From: Acidobacteriota bacterium
GTDB lineage: Bacteria; Acidobacteriota; Thermoanaerobaculia; Multivoradales; Multivoraceae
Direction: 5' to 3'
Assembly: GCA_026707545.1 (NCBI GenBank)
Contig: JAPOWR010000001.1
Location: forward strand, 1,240,001-1,304,000
DNA: 64,000 nt
The notes under the pieces are model-generated. The model saw only the letters and a program-made list of their open reading frames with translations. It was not told the origin of the DNA and made no database searches. A program made the position numbers and the translations under genes. The number at the start of each line of letters is the position of its first letter. Position 1 is the stretch's first letter. Below, one piece after another: positions 9,212 through 18,338 of this stretch.

Positions 9212-10411
9212 ATGCCGATGAGTTGGTATGGTTCGCTGCCGATGCGCACTGGTGCGAGTGGAATACGCCGTCTGTTCACGTCCGAGTCGGTGACCGAGGG
9301 TCATCCCGACAAGGTCGCGGATCAGATCTCGGATGCCGTGCTCGATGCGGCGCTCCGGCGCGATCCTGAGGCCCGGGTAGCGTGCGAGACGCTGGTGAGT
9401 ACGGATCTGGTGCTGCTCGCGGGCGAGATCACGGTTCGTTCCGGCGGCTCCGACATCGACTTCGAGGCGGTGGCCCGGAAGACCATCCGGGACATCGGCT
9501 ACACGGACGCCGGGGTTGGATTCGCCGCCGACGACTGCGAGGTGCAGGTCCGGCTCGATCCGCAGTCCGAGGACATCGCGCTGGGGGTCAACACCGGCGG
9601 CGCGGGCGATCAGGGTCTGATGTTCGGCTATGCGTGCCGGGAGACGCAGGAACTCATGCCCCTGCCCATCGATCTCGCCCATAGCCTGACCCGGCGGTTG
9701 GCCGAACTGCGACGCTCGGGCGAGCACGAGTGGCTGAGACCGGACGGAAAATCCCAGGTCACTGTGCAGTACGACCAGAACGGACAGGCCTCCCGCGCGC
9801 ACACGATCGTCGTATCGACGCAGCATGCGCGAGAGGTTGGGCAGGAGGAGATCAGGCAGGTCGTGCTCGAGCAGGTCGTACGGGTGTGCGTCCCTGACCG
9901 CCTGTTGGACGAGGAGACGATCCTCCACGTGAATCCCACAGGTCAGTTCATCGTCGGCGGTCCGCAGGGGGACTGCGGGCTCACGGGCCGCAAGATCATC
10001 GTCGACACCTACGGAGGAGTCGGCCACCACGGCGGTGGGGCCTTCTCTGGCAAGGATCCGACGAAGGTGGACCGCTCAGCGAGCTATATGGCGCGCTACA
10101 TCGCGAAGAACCTCGTTGCCGCCGGCATGGCGGATCGTCTCGAGGTCCAGTTGGCCTACGCGATCGGAGTGGCCGAACCCGTTTCGGTGCATGTCGACTC
10201 GTTCGGCACGGCACGGGACGGGCTCTCGGACCGATTCCTCGAGGAACTCGTACGCAGCGAATTCCCACTCCAGCCTCAGGCGATCATCGAGGCGCTCGAC
10301 CTGCGGAAGCCGCGTTATCTCAAGACGGCGGCCTACGGCCACTTTGGTCGAGCCGAGTTCCCCTGGGAGCGCACCGACCGCGCCGCGACCCTGCGTCGGG
10401 CCGTTGCCTAG
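9212..10411 (+). CDS. metK: S-adenosylmethionine synthetase
   Basis: MetK makes SAM from methionine and ATP. The 399-residue frame contains the hallmark motifs '[20 protein letters not shown]', '[12 protein letters not shown]' and '[19 protein letters not shown]'. Two starts are possible: ATG 9212, or ATG 9242 ('[15 protein letters not shown]'), which fits the usual MetK length better. Neither has a good ribosome site. The upstream gap is too short for a SAM riboswitch. It ends 3 bp from the convergent lptF-lptG gene. Confidence 0.95.
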   Translation: MPMSWYGSLPMRTGASGIRRLFTSESVTEGHPDKVADQISDAVLDAALRRDPEARVACETLVSTDLVLLAGEITVRSGGSDIDFEAVARKTIRDIGYTDAGVGFAADDCEVQVRLDPQSEDIALGVNTGGAGDQGLMFGYACRETQELMPLPIDLAHSLTRRLAELRRSGEHEWLRPDGKSQVTVQYDQNGQASRAHTIVVSTQHAREVGQEEIRQVVLEQVVRVCVPDRLLDEETILHVNPTGQFIVGGPQGDCGLTGRKIIVDTYGGVGHHGGGAFSGKDPTKVDRSASYMARYIAKNLVAAGMADRLEVQLAYAIGVAEPVSVHVDSFGTARDGLSDRFLEELVRSEFPLQPQAIIEALDLRKPRYLKTAAYGHFGRAEFPWERTDRAATLRRAVA

Positions 10412-10414
10412 CAG

Positions 10415-12853
10415 CTAGGTCCTCACGCCCAGGAACAGGTAGAGCGCGAGCGTCCCGAACAGCGCGTTCGGGCTCCACGCAGCGATCACGGGAGGCAGTG
10501 CCTCCGACTGGCCAAGGGTCACGAACACGCTGATCACGGTGTAGTACACGATGCCGAGCATGATCGAGATGCCGATTCCGTAGAGCGCCCCCTGGCGGCC
10601 GAGTCGGAAGGCGAAGGGCAACGCGACCAGTCCCATCACCAGGCACACCACGGGCAGCGCGGTCTTGTTGTGGAGTTGCATCTGAAGCTCCGGGACGGAG
10701 TTGCCGGCGGCCATCAGATCCTCCACGTACAGTTTGAGTTCGCGGCGGTTCATCTGGTCGGCGTACTTGATCTCGGTGTCGAAGAACTCCGGTTCCTCGG
10801 GCAGATCGACCGGTTGAGGGCCTGCGAAGCGGTTGCTGTTGGTGATCGCGAGACCGTCAAAGTCCCGCACCCAGGCATCGACCAGGTGCCAGCCGCCGGG
10901 CTCGTCCTGGCCTGGCTGCACGTAGCGGGCCGTCGCGGCGTACAGGCGACCTATCAGGCGGTGCTCGGGGTCGAAGCGGAACACCTGCAGGCGTTGCAGA
11001 GTGCGCCTGGCCGCGTCGTAGTGGCGGTAGTTGTAGATGTAGCCGCCACCGGTGTCGTCCTGGGCGTAGCGCCACTGGCGGTCGGCACCGTGGTAGGTCT
11101 TGATCGGTCCCGCATGTCCACGAATCCGGTCGTACAATTCGGCGACCTTGGCGTTGGAAGCCGGCAACACCGAGTTCTCGAGGGTCGCGCTGAGCAACGC
11201 GATCCCCGCCGCGGCGACCAGGGCCGGCATGGCCAGCCGGAACAGGCTGAAGCCGAGGGCCTTGGCGGCCACGACCTCGTTGCGCTGCGAAAGGAGGCCG
11301 AAGGTGACCAGCGTCGTCACGAGGACCAGGATGGGCGCCACGTCGTAGAAGATCTGCAGCGAGAAGTAGGTGTAGTAGACGGCGAAGACGCTCGACGGGA
11401 CGTCGTGCTCGAACATCTCGTCGATGTGCTGGGTGAAGTCCGACACGATGTAGATGGCGAGGGCCGCGATGACCGCAATCAGGAAGACGCGCAGGAAGAC
11501 GCCGAAGATGTACCGGTCCATGACGCCCGGGAAGCGCAGGCTCAGGGGCTCGATCCGCAACCGGAGCCGGGGTCGGGTGGGGGAGCTGCCCGCCGCCAGG
11601 GACTGGGTCTGGGCCCGTGCGAGACGATCCTCCAGCGCCCGCTTCCGGCGGCCCCTGACCTGTCTCCGCCGACCGAGGTGCAGGATACGCCGCCATAGGT
11701 GCTCGCGGAGGTAGCGATCGACCGCGCCGATCATGAGGCTCTTGTCGCGGTTTCTACGCCAGAGGAGAAACGTGCCCAGAACGACCAGGAGGATGTTCGG
11801 CGCCCACATCGCCAGCCAGGGAGGGATCTGCCCGTTGACGGCGGCTTCTTCTCCGTTGCCGAGCATGACGTAGTAGAAGAGGAACATCGTCACCGAGATC
11901 AGAAAGCCGGAGGACCGCCCGGTGCGGCGGTTCCGGAAGCCGAGGGGTATCCCGTAGAGGCCGAACACGAGGCAGGCCCCCGGAATCGCGAACTTCTTGT
12001 GGATCTCGACCAGGGCCTTGTTGCGTTCTTCTTCCGGAAGTCCCGGTTCCGCGGCGCGCTCGACCAACTCCGGGAGGGTGATCGAACGCACGTCCTTCGC
12101 AAGCACCAGTCCCTCGCTATGCCGGAACTGGCTGTCCTCGATCGCGATGTTCGCATCGCGCAGACGCTGCAGCCGGTAGGTGCTGGGGTCGTTCGTGTCC
12201 ACTTCATGCACGTCCGCAACACCGAACATGAGGACCGGTGGTCGACCGTTCCCCGGAGTCACGTCGATGCTCCCCGTCTCGCCAACGATGACCTGCTGCT
12301 CGGGGCCTGGAACCGCGTCGGCCAGGAAGACGCCCCGCCAGCCGTCCCCGTTCTGGTGCGACTCAAAGACGTACAGGACACGCCCTTGCAGGCCGTCGTA
12401 GAACACGCGGGGCTTGACCTGCTGGTTCACGCTCCGTTGCAGAATCGCCAGCTGCAGTTCGAGCGTGGCCTTGTTGCCCGCCGGCAGAGTTACGGTCATC
12501 AGGTAGGTGGTCACCGCTGCCAGTAGCAGACTCATGACCAGGATCGGCCGGTAGATTGAGAACAGGCTGATCCCCGAGGCTCGCATCGCGACTAGTTCGC
12601 TGTCCGCGGCCATCCGGCCCACGGCCAGAAGGATCGCGAAGAGGAACGCCATCGGGATCGTCAGGACGATTATCTGCGGCAGGGCGTAGCCGAGGAGCCG
12701 CAGCACGACACCGACGTCGACGTCCCTCTCGATGATCAGTTCCGCGAACTGGAAGAGCTTCTGCAGCAGAGCCAGAAAGGTGAAGACGAGGAGGCCCAGG
12801 CTGAGGGGCCCGATTGTCTCGCGCAGGATGTAGCGGTCGAGGAGGCGGAACAT
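10415..12853 (-). CDS. Fused LPS export permease LptF-LptG
   Basis: One uninterrupted 812-residue frame encodes two YjgP/YjgQ permease modules that are separate genes in most Gram-negatives. The first (about 1-375) starts 'MFRLLDRYILRETIGPLSLG', has 'LTIPMAFLFAILLAVGRMAAD' and ends with three membrane helices. An Arg-rich cytoplasmic linker (about 375-450) leads to the second, which starts 'VMDRYIFGVFLRVFLIAV' and repeats the architecture, with 'LLSQRNEVVAAKALGFSLFR' and a C-terminal three-helix block. Together with LptB they would form the LptB2FG ATPase that extracts LPS from the inner membrane. LptB and LptC are encoded about 9-11 kb upstream in the same leftward block. Independent initiation at the internal Met is possible but no stop separates the halves. 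Confidence 0.88.
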   Translation of the reverse strand: MFRLLDRYILRETIGPLSLGLLVFTFLALLQKLFQFAELIIERDVDVGVVLRLLGYALPQIIVLTIPMAFLFAILLAVGRMAADSELVAMRASGISLFSIYRPILVMSLLLAAVTTYLMTVTLPAGNKATLELQLAILQRSVNQQVKPRVFYDGLQGRVLYVFESHQNGDGWRGVFLADAVPGPEQQVIVGETGSIDVTPGNGRPPVLMFGVADVHEVDTNDPSTYRLQRLRDANIAIEDSQFRHSEGLVLAKDVRSITLPELVERAAEPGLPEEERNKALVEIHKKFAIPGACLVFGLYGIPLGFRNRRTGRSSGFLISVTMFLFYYVMLGNGEEAAVNGQIPPWLAMWAPNILLVVLGTFLLWRRNRDKSLMIGAVDRYLREHLWRRILHLGRRRQVRGRRKRALEDRLARAQTQSLAAGSSPTRPRLRLRIEPLSLRFPGVMDRYIFGVFLRVFLIAVIAALAIYIVSDFTQHIDEMFEHDVPSSVFAVYYTYFSLQIFYDVAPILVLVTTLVTFGLLSQRNEVVAAKALGFSLFRLAMPALVAAAGIALLSATLENSVLPASNAKVAELYDRIRGHAGPIKTYHGADRQWRYAQDDTGGGYIYNYRHYDAARRTLQRLQVFRFDPEHRLIGRLYAATARYVQPGQDEPGGWHLVDAWVRDFDGLAITNSNRFAGPQPVDLPEEPEFFDTEIKYADQMNRRELKLYVEDLMAAGNSVPELQMQLHNKTALPVVCLVMGLVALPFAFRLGRQGALYGIGISIMLGIVYYTVISVFVTLGQSEALPPVIAAWSPNALFGTLALYLFLGVRT

Positions 12854-12971
12854 CGCGGAACTTGCTCCCGCTCTGATTCTGACCGATCGACGGCTCCCGT
12901 TCCCGTCAAGCGGGGCGATTGGGCCTCCACAGCAGTTCTCGGTGCGTGCTCACGGGGATCATGGAGTTGAC

Positions 12972-12985
12972 ATAATGGACATTAT
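12972..12985. promoter_or_regulatory. AT-rich palindrome between parB-like gene and lptF-lptG
   Basis: A perfect inverted repeat, ATAATG-GA-CATTAT, stands out in a very GC-rich neighbourhood. It overlaps a TTGACA on the plus strand (12967-12972) and a TGATAATGT extended-10-like string on the minus strand, which reads toward lptF-lptG. It lies in the 188-bp gap upstream of that gene. It could be an operator or promoter; nothing else is seen in the gap. Confidence 0.4.
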
Positions 12986-13041
12986 CAGACGCCCGATACC
13001 ACAAGCGCCAGCGCACCGTCCGTCCAGCTGGGCAATCTCCC

Positions 13042-13875
13042 CTAGAGAATCGGCGTCCGGTCCCGCTCGCGCCGTAGCGCCGCGAGAACCTGTTCGAGGG
13101 CGGCGATCAGATCAGTCTCCTCGACAACGCGCTGGCGGAAGGTCAGGGACACGCTGTAGCGCTCGTCAGGGGCCTGGAAACGGAACACGTGCGGCTTCGG
13201 GCCGCGTGCGTCCTCATCCATCGGCTCCGGCGATTCCGTCGGGCGCTCGTCGGGCGGTCCCGCGGTTCGACGCTCGCGCACCTCGTCTCGCACCTGGGCT
13301 CGTTTGAGGTCGAACTCGGCGATGCGTTCGAGCATCTCGAGCATCTCGCTTTCGGAGGACAGTCTGAGCACTTCCAGGAGAATCGACTTCCTTGCCGATA
13401 CGCCCAGCGCGACGGCCCGTTCGCGAACGGTTCGTGGCAGTCGCAGCAAGGCCAGCGACTCGGTCACGCTGACCCGGGAACGGCCGACCGCGGCGGCGAT
13501 CTGCTCGTGCGTGTAACCGTGCCGCTCAACCAGCGCGTTCAGGCCTTCAGCCTCTTCGAATGGGGTCAAGTCGACTCGCTGGAGATTCTCGACCAGTGCG
13601 ATTTCGAGGGCCTCGCTGCGCGAGACGTCCATCTCGATCAAGGGGATCTCGCGGATCCCGGCCCGCTGGGCGGCGCGGAAGCGCCTCTCGCCGGAGATGA
13701 TCCGGTACCTTTGCCGTCCGAAGTCATCGGGGCCTGCCTGCGGAAGCGGCCGCGCCAGGATCGGCTCCAGAACGCCCTTCGTCCGGATCGAGGCAGTCAG
13801 CTCCTCCAGACCTTCGAGGCGCCGTCTGGGTTGGTCCGGGTCCGGCTCGATCCGGGATAGAGGAACGATCTTCAC
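13042..13875 (-). CDS. ParB/RepB/Spo0J-family nuclease-fold protein, no adjacent parA
   Basis: A 277-residue ParB-family protein. The N-terminal ParB/sulfiredoxin-like domain shows 'PDPDQPRRRLEGLEELTASI' and the CTP-binding boxes 'GERRFRAAQRAG' and 'ALVENLQRVDLTPFEEAEG'. A helix-turn-helix region follows ('GYTHEQIAAAVGRSRVSVTE'). The C-terminus (about 200-277) is acidic and then basic. ParB normally loads on parS and works with ParA, but no parA or parS-like palindrome was found nearby. The neighbours are a bifunctional nuclease gene and lptF-lptG. It may be the chromosomal ParB displaced from its usual locus or an additional regulator. Confidence 0.8.
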   Translation of the reverse strand: MKIVPLSRIEPDPDQPRRRLEGLEELTASIRTKGVLEPILARPLPQAGPDDFGRQRYRIISGERRFRAAQRAGIREIPLIEMDVSRSEALEIALVENLQRVDLTPFEEAEGLNALVERHGYTHEQIAAAVGRSRVSVTESLALLRLPRTVRERAVALGVSARKSILLEVLRLSSESEMLEMLERIAEFDLKRAQVRDEVRERRTAGPPDERPTESPEPMDEDARGPKPHVFRFQAPDERYSVSLTFRQRVVEETDLIAALEQVLAALRRERDRTPIL

Positions 13876-13897
13876 GAGGCGCCCCCGGCTACATCAG

Positions 13898-14479
13898 CTA
13901 CATCTCGTACTTGCCGAGGGTCTTCGGATCGAGCTCCTCGAGCCATTCCTTCATCTTCTCCTCGTCCATGCCGGCCGTCGGGGCCTCGCTCGCGTCCCCC
14001 TTCTTCTTCACCCGCTGCCTGACGCGGGCGAGATCGGCGACCGACTGGCGCACGAAGAGCGGCGCTCCGGCGCGGAGGGCGAGCGCGATGGCGTCACTGG
14101 GCCGGGCATCGAGAAGGCGGTGCTCGCCGCTGCGTTCGACGAGCTCGACGACCGCCAGGAACGTGTTGCCCTCGATCGCCCGGACGACGACCTCGATCAC
14201 TTCCGCGCCGACCAGATCCAGAGCGTTCTTCAACAGGTCGTGGGTCATGGGTCGGCCCGGATCCTTGCCCTCGATGGCGAGTTGAATCGCTCCGGCCTCG
14301 AAGATGCCGATCCAGATCGGGACGACGGAACTCTCCTTCGCGTCCTTTTCCTGCAGCCGCAGAATGACGATCGGCTGGTTGGAGTTCGGTTCCATCATCA
14401 GGCCGTGAACCTCCGCCGGAATCTTGCGATCCACCGTGTTCTCGCCTGCCCCAGGGTTCCGGCCGCCTCCCGTCGTCAT
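13898..14479 (-). CDS. Bifunctional nuclease (BFN/DUF151) domain protein
   Basis: A 193-residue protein with the BFN domain: 'EVHGLMMEPNSNQPIVILRL', 'VPIWIGIFEAGAIQLAIEG', 'RPMTHDLLKNALDLVGAEV' and 'LDARPSDAIALALRAGAPLF'. Plant members show RNase and DNase activity; bacterial roles are undefined. The ATG at 14479 overlaps the miaB stop as ATGA and is preferred over the ATG three codons upstream. The C-terminal tail (about 155-193) is charged and helical. Confidence 0.85.
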   Translation of the reverse strand: MTTGGGRNPGAGENTVDRKIPAEVHGLMMEPNSNQPIVILRLQEKDAKESSVVPIWIGIFEAGAIQLAIEGKDPGRPMTHDLLKNALDLVGAEVIEVVVRAIEGNTFLAVVELVERSGEHRLLDARPSDAIALALRAGAPLFVRQSVADLARVRQRVKKKGDASEAPTAGMDEEKMKEWLEELDPKTLGKYEM

Positions 14480-15834
14480 GCCGGGCATCCTACGCCAGAC
14501 CCATCCACCAACTCGCCGAGCAGCGAGTGGTCGTAGGCCTCGAGAGTCCGAATCCGCGTCAATGCACCGGCCCTGACCGGCTCGCCTTCGACCGGGAAAT
14601 GGACGATCCGGTGACAGTCGGTTCGTCCGGCCTGATGACCCGGACGCCTGCTCCAGCCGGTGACCAGAAGATCGAACTTCCTTCCGACGAGCTCCTCGTT
14701 CAGCTCGCGCTGGATGGCCGACTGGACCGCGAAAACGCGCTGGAGCCGCTCGTCGGCGACTTCCCGGGGAACCTCGTCCGCCGCGGGCAACCGGATGGCG
14801 GCGGTATGCGGTCTGGGGCTGTACTTGAAGGCGAACACGGAGGCGAAGCGCACGCTCTCAACCAGGTCCAGGGTACGCCGAAAGTCCTCGTCGGTCTCTC
14901 CCGGAAAACCGACGATGAGATCCGTGGACAGCGCCAACCCGTCGCGGGCGGCACGAAGCCGCGCGACCAGACCGAGATACTCCTCCACCCTGTAGCCGCG
15001 CCCCATGCGCTTCAAAACGCGGTTCGAGCCTGACTGCACCGGAAGATGCAGGTAAGGCGAAATGTTGGTGTGGCTGGCGACGGCGGCGACCATCTCGTCG
15101 GTGAAGTCGCGCGGGTAGGAGGTCACGAACCGCAATCGCTTCAGGCCCGGCAGCACCGCGACCTCGTTCAGCAGGTCGGCGAAGTCCAGACTTCGGCCGC
15201 TTCCGAGGGGCCGCGCCGGCTCGCGCCAGTGGTTCACCGTCTGGCCAAGCAGCTCCACCTCGACGAAACCGTAGTCGATCAGGTGCTCGATCTCGCGCAG
15301 AATCTCGGCCATCGGCCGACACCTCTCGGGGCCACGAGTGTTCGGCACCACGCAGAACGTGCAGCGCTTGTTGCAACCCTCGATGATCGTGACCATCCCC
15401 TTGTGGACCGTGTCCCGGCTGACGGCCTCGAAGTCATACGGCCGCTCCTCGGGAAACCCGACCGCAAGGACGCGCTCACCACGCCGGCTGCGCTCGATCA
15501 CGGATCCGATCTCGCCGACCCGGCCGGTACCGACAACGAAGTCGATGTCGGGGTTGCGCCTCAGGGCTTCTTCGCCCTCCTGCTGCGCGACGCAACCGCA
15601 GAAACCAATCCGGAGCTTCGACCGTTCCCGCTTCAGCAACCGGTACTCCCCCAGCCGGGAGTAGGACTTCTGAGCGGCCTTCTCGCGCACTGAGCAGGAG
15701 TTCAGCAGAATCAGATCCGCCTGCTGCAGCTCGCGCGTCGGCAGCAGGCCCTGCTGCATCAACTGGCCCGCCATGCGCTGGCTGTCCAGCTCGTTCATCT
15801 GGCAGCCCCAAGTCTCGATGTAGAAGCGCTCCAC
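14476..15834 (-). CDS. miaB: tRNA-2-methylthio-N6-dimethylallyladenosine synthase MiaB
   Basis: A radical-SAM methylthiotransferase that converts i6A37 to ms2i6A37 in tRNAs reading UNN codons. The N-terminal UPF0004 domain supplies three Fe-S cysteines ('ETWGCQMNELDS', 'LLNSCSVREKA', 'IGFCGCVAQQEG'). The radical-SAM cluster motif is 'IIEGCNKRCTFCVVPNTRGP'. A TRAM domain closes the protein. GTG at 15834 ('VERFYIETWGC') gives 452 residues and avoids overlap with ptsI; the frame also continues upstream to a TTG at 15882. miaA is not in the window. Confidence 0.92.
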   Translation of the reverse strand: MERFYIETWGCQMNELDSQRMAGQLMQQGLLPTRELQQADLILLNSCSVREKAAQKSYSRLGEYRLLKRERSKLRIGFCGCVAQQEGEEALRRNPDIDFVVGTGRVGEIGSVIERSRRGERVLAVGFPEERPYDFEAVSRDTVHKGMVTIIEGCNKRCTFCVVPNTRGPERCRPMAEILREIEHLIDYGFVEVELLGQTVNHWREPARPLGSGRSLDFADLLNEVAVLPGLKRLRFVTSYPRDFTDEMVAAVASHTNISPYLHLPVQSGSNRVLKRMGRGYRVEEYLGLVARLRAARDGLALSTDLIVGFPGETDEDFRRTLDLVESVRFASVFAFKYSPRPHTAAIRLPAADEVPREVADERLQRVFAVQSAIQRELNEELVGRKFDLLVTGWSRRPGHQAGRTDCHRIVHFPVEGEPVRAGALTRIRTLEAYDHSLLGELVDGSGVGCPA

Positions 15835-15847
15835 GGAGCGGAGACTA

Positions 15848-17644
15848 CTACCCGATCCGCACCGGTACGCGGTGGTGCGCAACCGCCGCGCCTGACTCGC
15901 CGAGCAGGTCCCCGACCTCTTCGGCCGTCGACGCGGCGACGCAACGGCGCGCGAGTTCCTCCGCGTCGCAGATGTCGAGCGAACGCACGACCTCCTTGAC
16001 CCTGGGAATGCCCCGGGGACTCATCGAGAGCTGCCTCAGGCCCAGCCCGAGCAGGAGCGGCACGCACTCCGGGCTGGCCGCGATTTCGCCGCACAGCGCC
16101 ACCGGCACCTGTTGCCTCCGGCCCGCCTCGACGACGAGCTGGATCATTCTCAAGACCGCAGGGTGCAGCGGTTGATAGAGGTCCGCCACATGCTCGTTCG
16201 TGCGATCGACGGCCAGCGTGTATTGGATCAGGTCGTTCGTGCCGATGGACAGGAAGTCGACCTCCGCGGCTAGCTGGCGGGCAATCAGCACGGCGGCCGG
16301 TACCTCCACCATGGCGCCGAGTTGAACGTGCCGCCGGTGCTGGGCGCCCTCGGCCTCGAGTTCTGCGCAGACGTCGTCGCAGAGACGGCGCAACTCCCGG
16401 ATCTCCTCGACCGCGGTCACCATCGGTGCCAGGATGCGCAGGTTGCCGAAGGACGCCGCTCGGAACAGTGCGCGCAACTGGGTGCGGAAGACGTCCGCGC
16501 GGGCGAGGGTCAACCGAATGCCCCGCTGACCCAGCACCGGGTTCTCCTCGTCCTGGGGTACGAGGCCGCGCGCGACCTTGCCGCCGCCGAGGTCCAGGGT
16601 CCGCACCACCACCGGCTGCGGCGCCAGCGCCTTGAGGAGCTGGCGTACAACTCCAACGTGCTCCTCTTCGGAAGGCAACTCGGCGGGAGTCTTGTCGAGG
16701 ACCAGAAACTCGCTGCGGTAGAGACCGATGCCAGATGCGCCGAAGCGCCGCACGTCGTCCAGCTCCTCCGGTAACTCGACGTTCGCGAGCAGTTCGACCT
16801 CCGCTCCGTCGACGGTTCGGGCCGGGAGATCCCGGGCCGCGCTCGACAACGCCTCTTCGCTCTGTCGCCGCCGGCGCTGGAGGTTGCGGTAGCGGTCGAG
16901 CGTCTCCGGCGTCGGGTGCAGGGTGAGACGTCCGTCCTCCCCGTCCACGATCACGGGATCATCGTCGGCGACGCGGTTCGTGATGTCGACGATGCCGGTG
17001 ACCAGGGGCACGTCCAGCGCGCGCGAAACGATGGCGGTGTGCGAGTTTGCGCCTCCGACCTCGATCGCGAATCCAACCGCCCCGCGGCGTCCCAGGCGCA
17101 ACACTTCGTCTGGAGTCAGCTCGTGGCTGACGACGACGACGCTGTGGTCGAAGTCCTTGCCGATGCCGGGCGAGGACCTCTTCCCCGCCAGCGCCCGCAA
17201 CAGATAGCGGGTCACGTCGCGAAGATCCTCGCCCCGCTCGCGCAGGTGCTGGCTCTTGACCTGGGCGAACTTCTCTCCCAGGTCGTCAGCCACCGCCTGC
17301 ACGGCCCACTCCGCATTGACCCGATCGCTGTAAATCGTCTGGTCGATGCGCCGAGCGAACGACGAGTCCCGAAGGATCACGGAGTGGGCATGAAAGATGG
17401 ACGCCAGATCGGTGCCGAAGGTCTCGGCGATCCGGTTCTCGGTGGCCTCGAGTTCGGCCTCCACGGTGCGGACCGAGGCGCGGAAGCGCTCCACCTCGCG
17501 GTCCAGGTCGCTCGTCTGGATCGGTACCCGCAGGACCTCTACACCGTGGCCGCGAAGGCAGACCGCGGGGCCGATAGCCACTCCCGGAGCGGCGGCGGCG
17601 CCCTGGAGCGTCTCCTGCGTTTTCGGGCTGTTCGTCTGGCTCAT
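15848..17644 (-). CDS. ptsI: Phosphoenolpyruvate-protein phosphotransferase (PTS enzyme I)
   Basis: Enzyme I takes phosphate from PEP onto a histidine and passes it to HPr. The 598-residue product has the swivelling domain with 'EVGGANSHTAIVSRAL' (phospho-His202) and the PEP-binding barrel with 'GIGLYRSEFL', 'GQRGIRLTLARADVF', 'GAMVEVPAAVLIA' and 'FLSIGTNDLIQYTLAVDR'. The ATG at 17644 overlaps the ptsH stop (ATGA). It is the last PTS gene of a cassette without any sugar permease, so it probably serves regulatory phosphorylation. Confidence 0.94.
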   Translation of the reverse strand: MSQTNSPKTQETLQGAAAAPGVAIGPAVCLRGHGVEVLRVPIQTSDLDREVERFRASVRTVEAELEATENRIAETFGTDLASIFHAHSVILRDSSFARRIDQTIYSDRVNAEWAVQAVADDLGEKFAQVKSQHLRERGEDLRDVTRYLLRALAGKRSSPGIGKDFDHSVVVVSHELTPDEVLRLGRRGAVGFAIEVGGANSHTAIVSRALDVPLVTGIVDITNRVADDDPVIVDGEDGRLTLHPTPETLDRYRNLQRRRRQSEEALSSAARDLPARTVDGAEVELLANVELPEELDDVRRFGASGIGLYRSEFLVLDKTPAELPSEEEHVGVVRQLLKALAPQPVVVRTLDLGGGKVARGLVPQDEENPVLGQRGIRLTLARADVFRTQLRALFRAASFGNLRILAPMVTAVEEIRELRRLCDDVCAELEAEGAQHRRHVQLGAMVEVPAAVLIARQLAAEVDFLSIGTNDLIQYTLAVDRTNEHVADLYQPLHPAVLRMIQLVVEAGRRQQVPVALCGEIAASPECVPLLLGLGLRQLSMSPRGIPRVKEVVRSLDICDAEELARRCVAASTAEEVGDLLGESGAAVAHHRVPVRIG

Positions 17645-17907
17645 GACTCCTCGCCGAACCGGGACTCGATCAGGTTGCAAACCGCCGCCAGCGCGTCCTG
17701 CGCGTCCTCGCCTACGCAGCGAACGGTCAGCCTGGAACCCCGTCCGGCTCCCAGCAGCAGGACGCCCAGGATGCTGCGCGCCTCGGTCTCGCGCCCGGCC
17801 ACACGCAGCACGACGTCGGATCGGAACTGCTTGGCCGTCTGGACCAGTCTGGCGGCCGCGCGTGCGTGCAGCCCGAGCTCGTTGACCACCTCGACCACTC
17901 GCTCCAT
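17641..17907 (-). CDS. ptsH: Phosphocarrier protein HPr
   Basis: An 88-residue HPr with the phosphorylatable His14 in 'ELGLHARAAARLVQTA'. The second regulatory site, Ser45, lies in 'EARSILGVLLLGAGRGS', which matches the HPr kinase target of Gram-positives and many proteobacteria, but no hprK is in this cassette. It starts one base into the stop of the EIIA gene (TGATG) and overlaps ptsI by 4 nt. Confidence 0.93.
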   Translation of the reverse strand: MERVVEVVNELGLHARAAARLVQTAKQFRSDVVLRVAGRETEARSILGVLLLGAGRGSRLTVRCVGEDAQDALAAVCNLIESRFGEES

Positions 17908-18338
17908 CACTTTGACTTCCGAACGGTGCCGCTCGCGGCGAGCTGGATGCTCCGACGTCCGTTGCTCCAGATCCAGTCCGCCAGGTCCGGCAGGTCGAGA
18001 TCCGGCGCTTCGCAGCAGAGGCTCAGCACCATCGGCAGATTGACGCCGGTCACCACGGCGGCGTTGGCCGTTACCGACGCCCGCAACGCGCTGTTGCAAG
18101 GTGTGTTTCCGAACATCTCGGTCAGGATCAGAACGCCTGCTCCGTGCTGCTCCTCCAGGAGGCGAATCCTGGCCTCGATGAGGTCGGCCGCCTCCTCCGC
18201 GTCGGCGTGCCAGTCCACGCAGAGCACCGAGACCGGCACCGGACAGTTGTCCCGATCCTGGCCGGAGATGGCGCGTGCGGAGTCGAGCAGCCGCTGGGCG
18301 AGTTCGCCGTGCGAAACGATGAGCACGGGGACGGCCAT
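17907..18338 (-). CDS. PTS mannose-type EIIA domain protein
   Basis: A 143-residue free-standing EIIA-Man domain. The phosphorylated histidine is His10 in 'VPVLIVSHGELAQRLLD', followed by 'VLILTEMFGNTPCNSALRA' and 'AVVTGVNLPMVLSL', which are core motifs of the fold. EIIB, EIIC and EIID partners are absent, so transport is unlikely; such orphans are proposed to act in regulation. It overlaps both rapZ (TGATG at its start) and ptsH. Confidence 0.9.
   Translation of the reverse strand: MAVPVLIVSHGELAQRLLDSARAISGQDRDNCPVPVSVLCVDWHADAEEAADLIEARIRLLEEQHGAGVLILTEMFGNTPCNSALRASVTANAAVVTGVNLPMVLSLCCEAPDLDLPDLADWIWSNGRRSIQLAASGTVRKSK

Noticed and set aside
9164..9241. SAM riboswitch or TTGACG-based promoter upstream of metK
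   Set aside because: The gap is under 80 nt with no SAM-box helices, and TTGACG at 9199 is 22 bp from the nearest TATGGT, too far for a normal sigma70 spacing.
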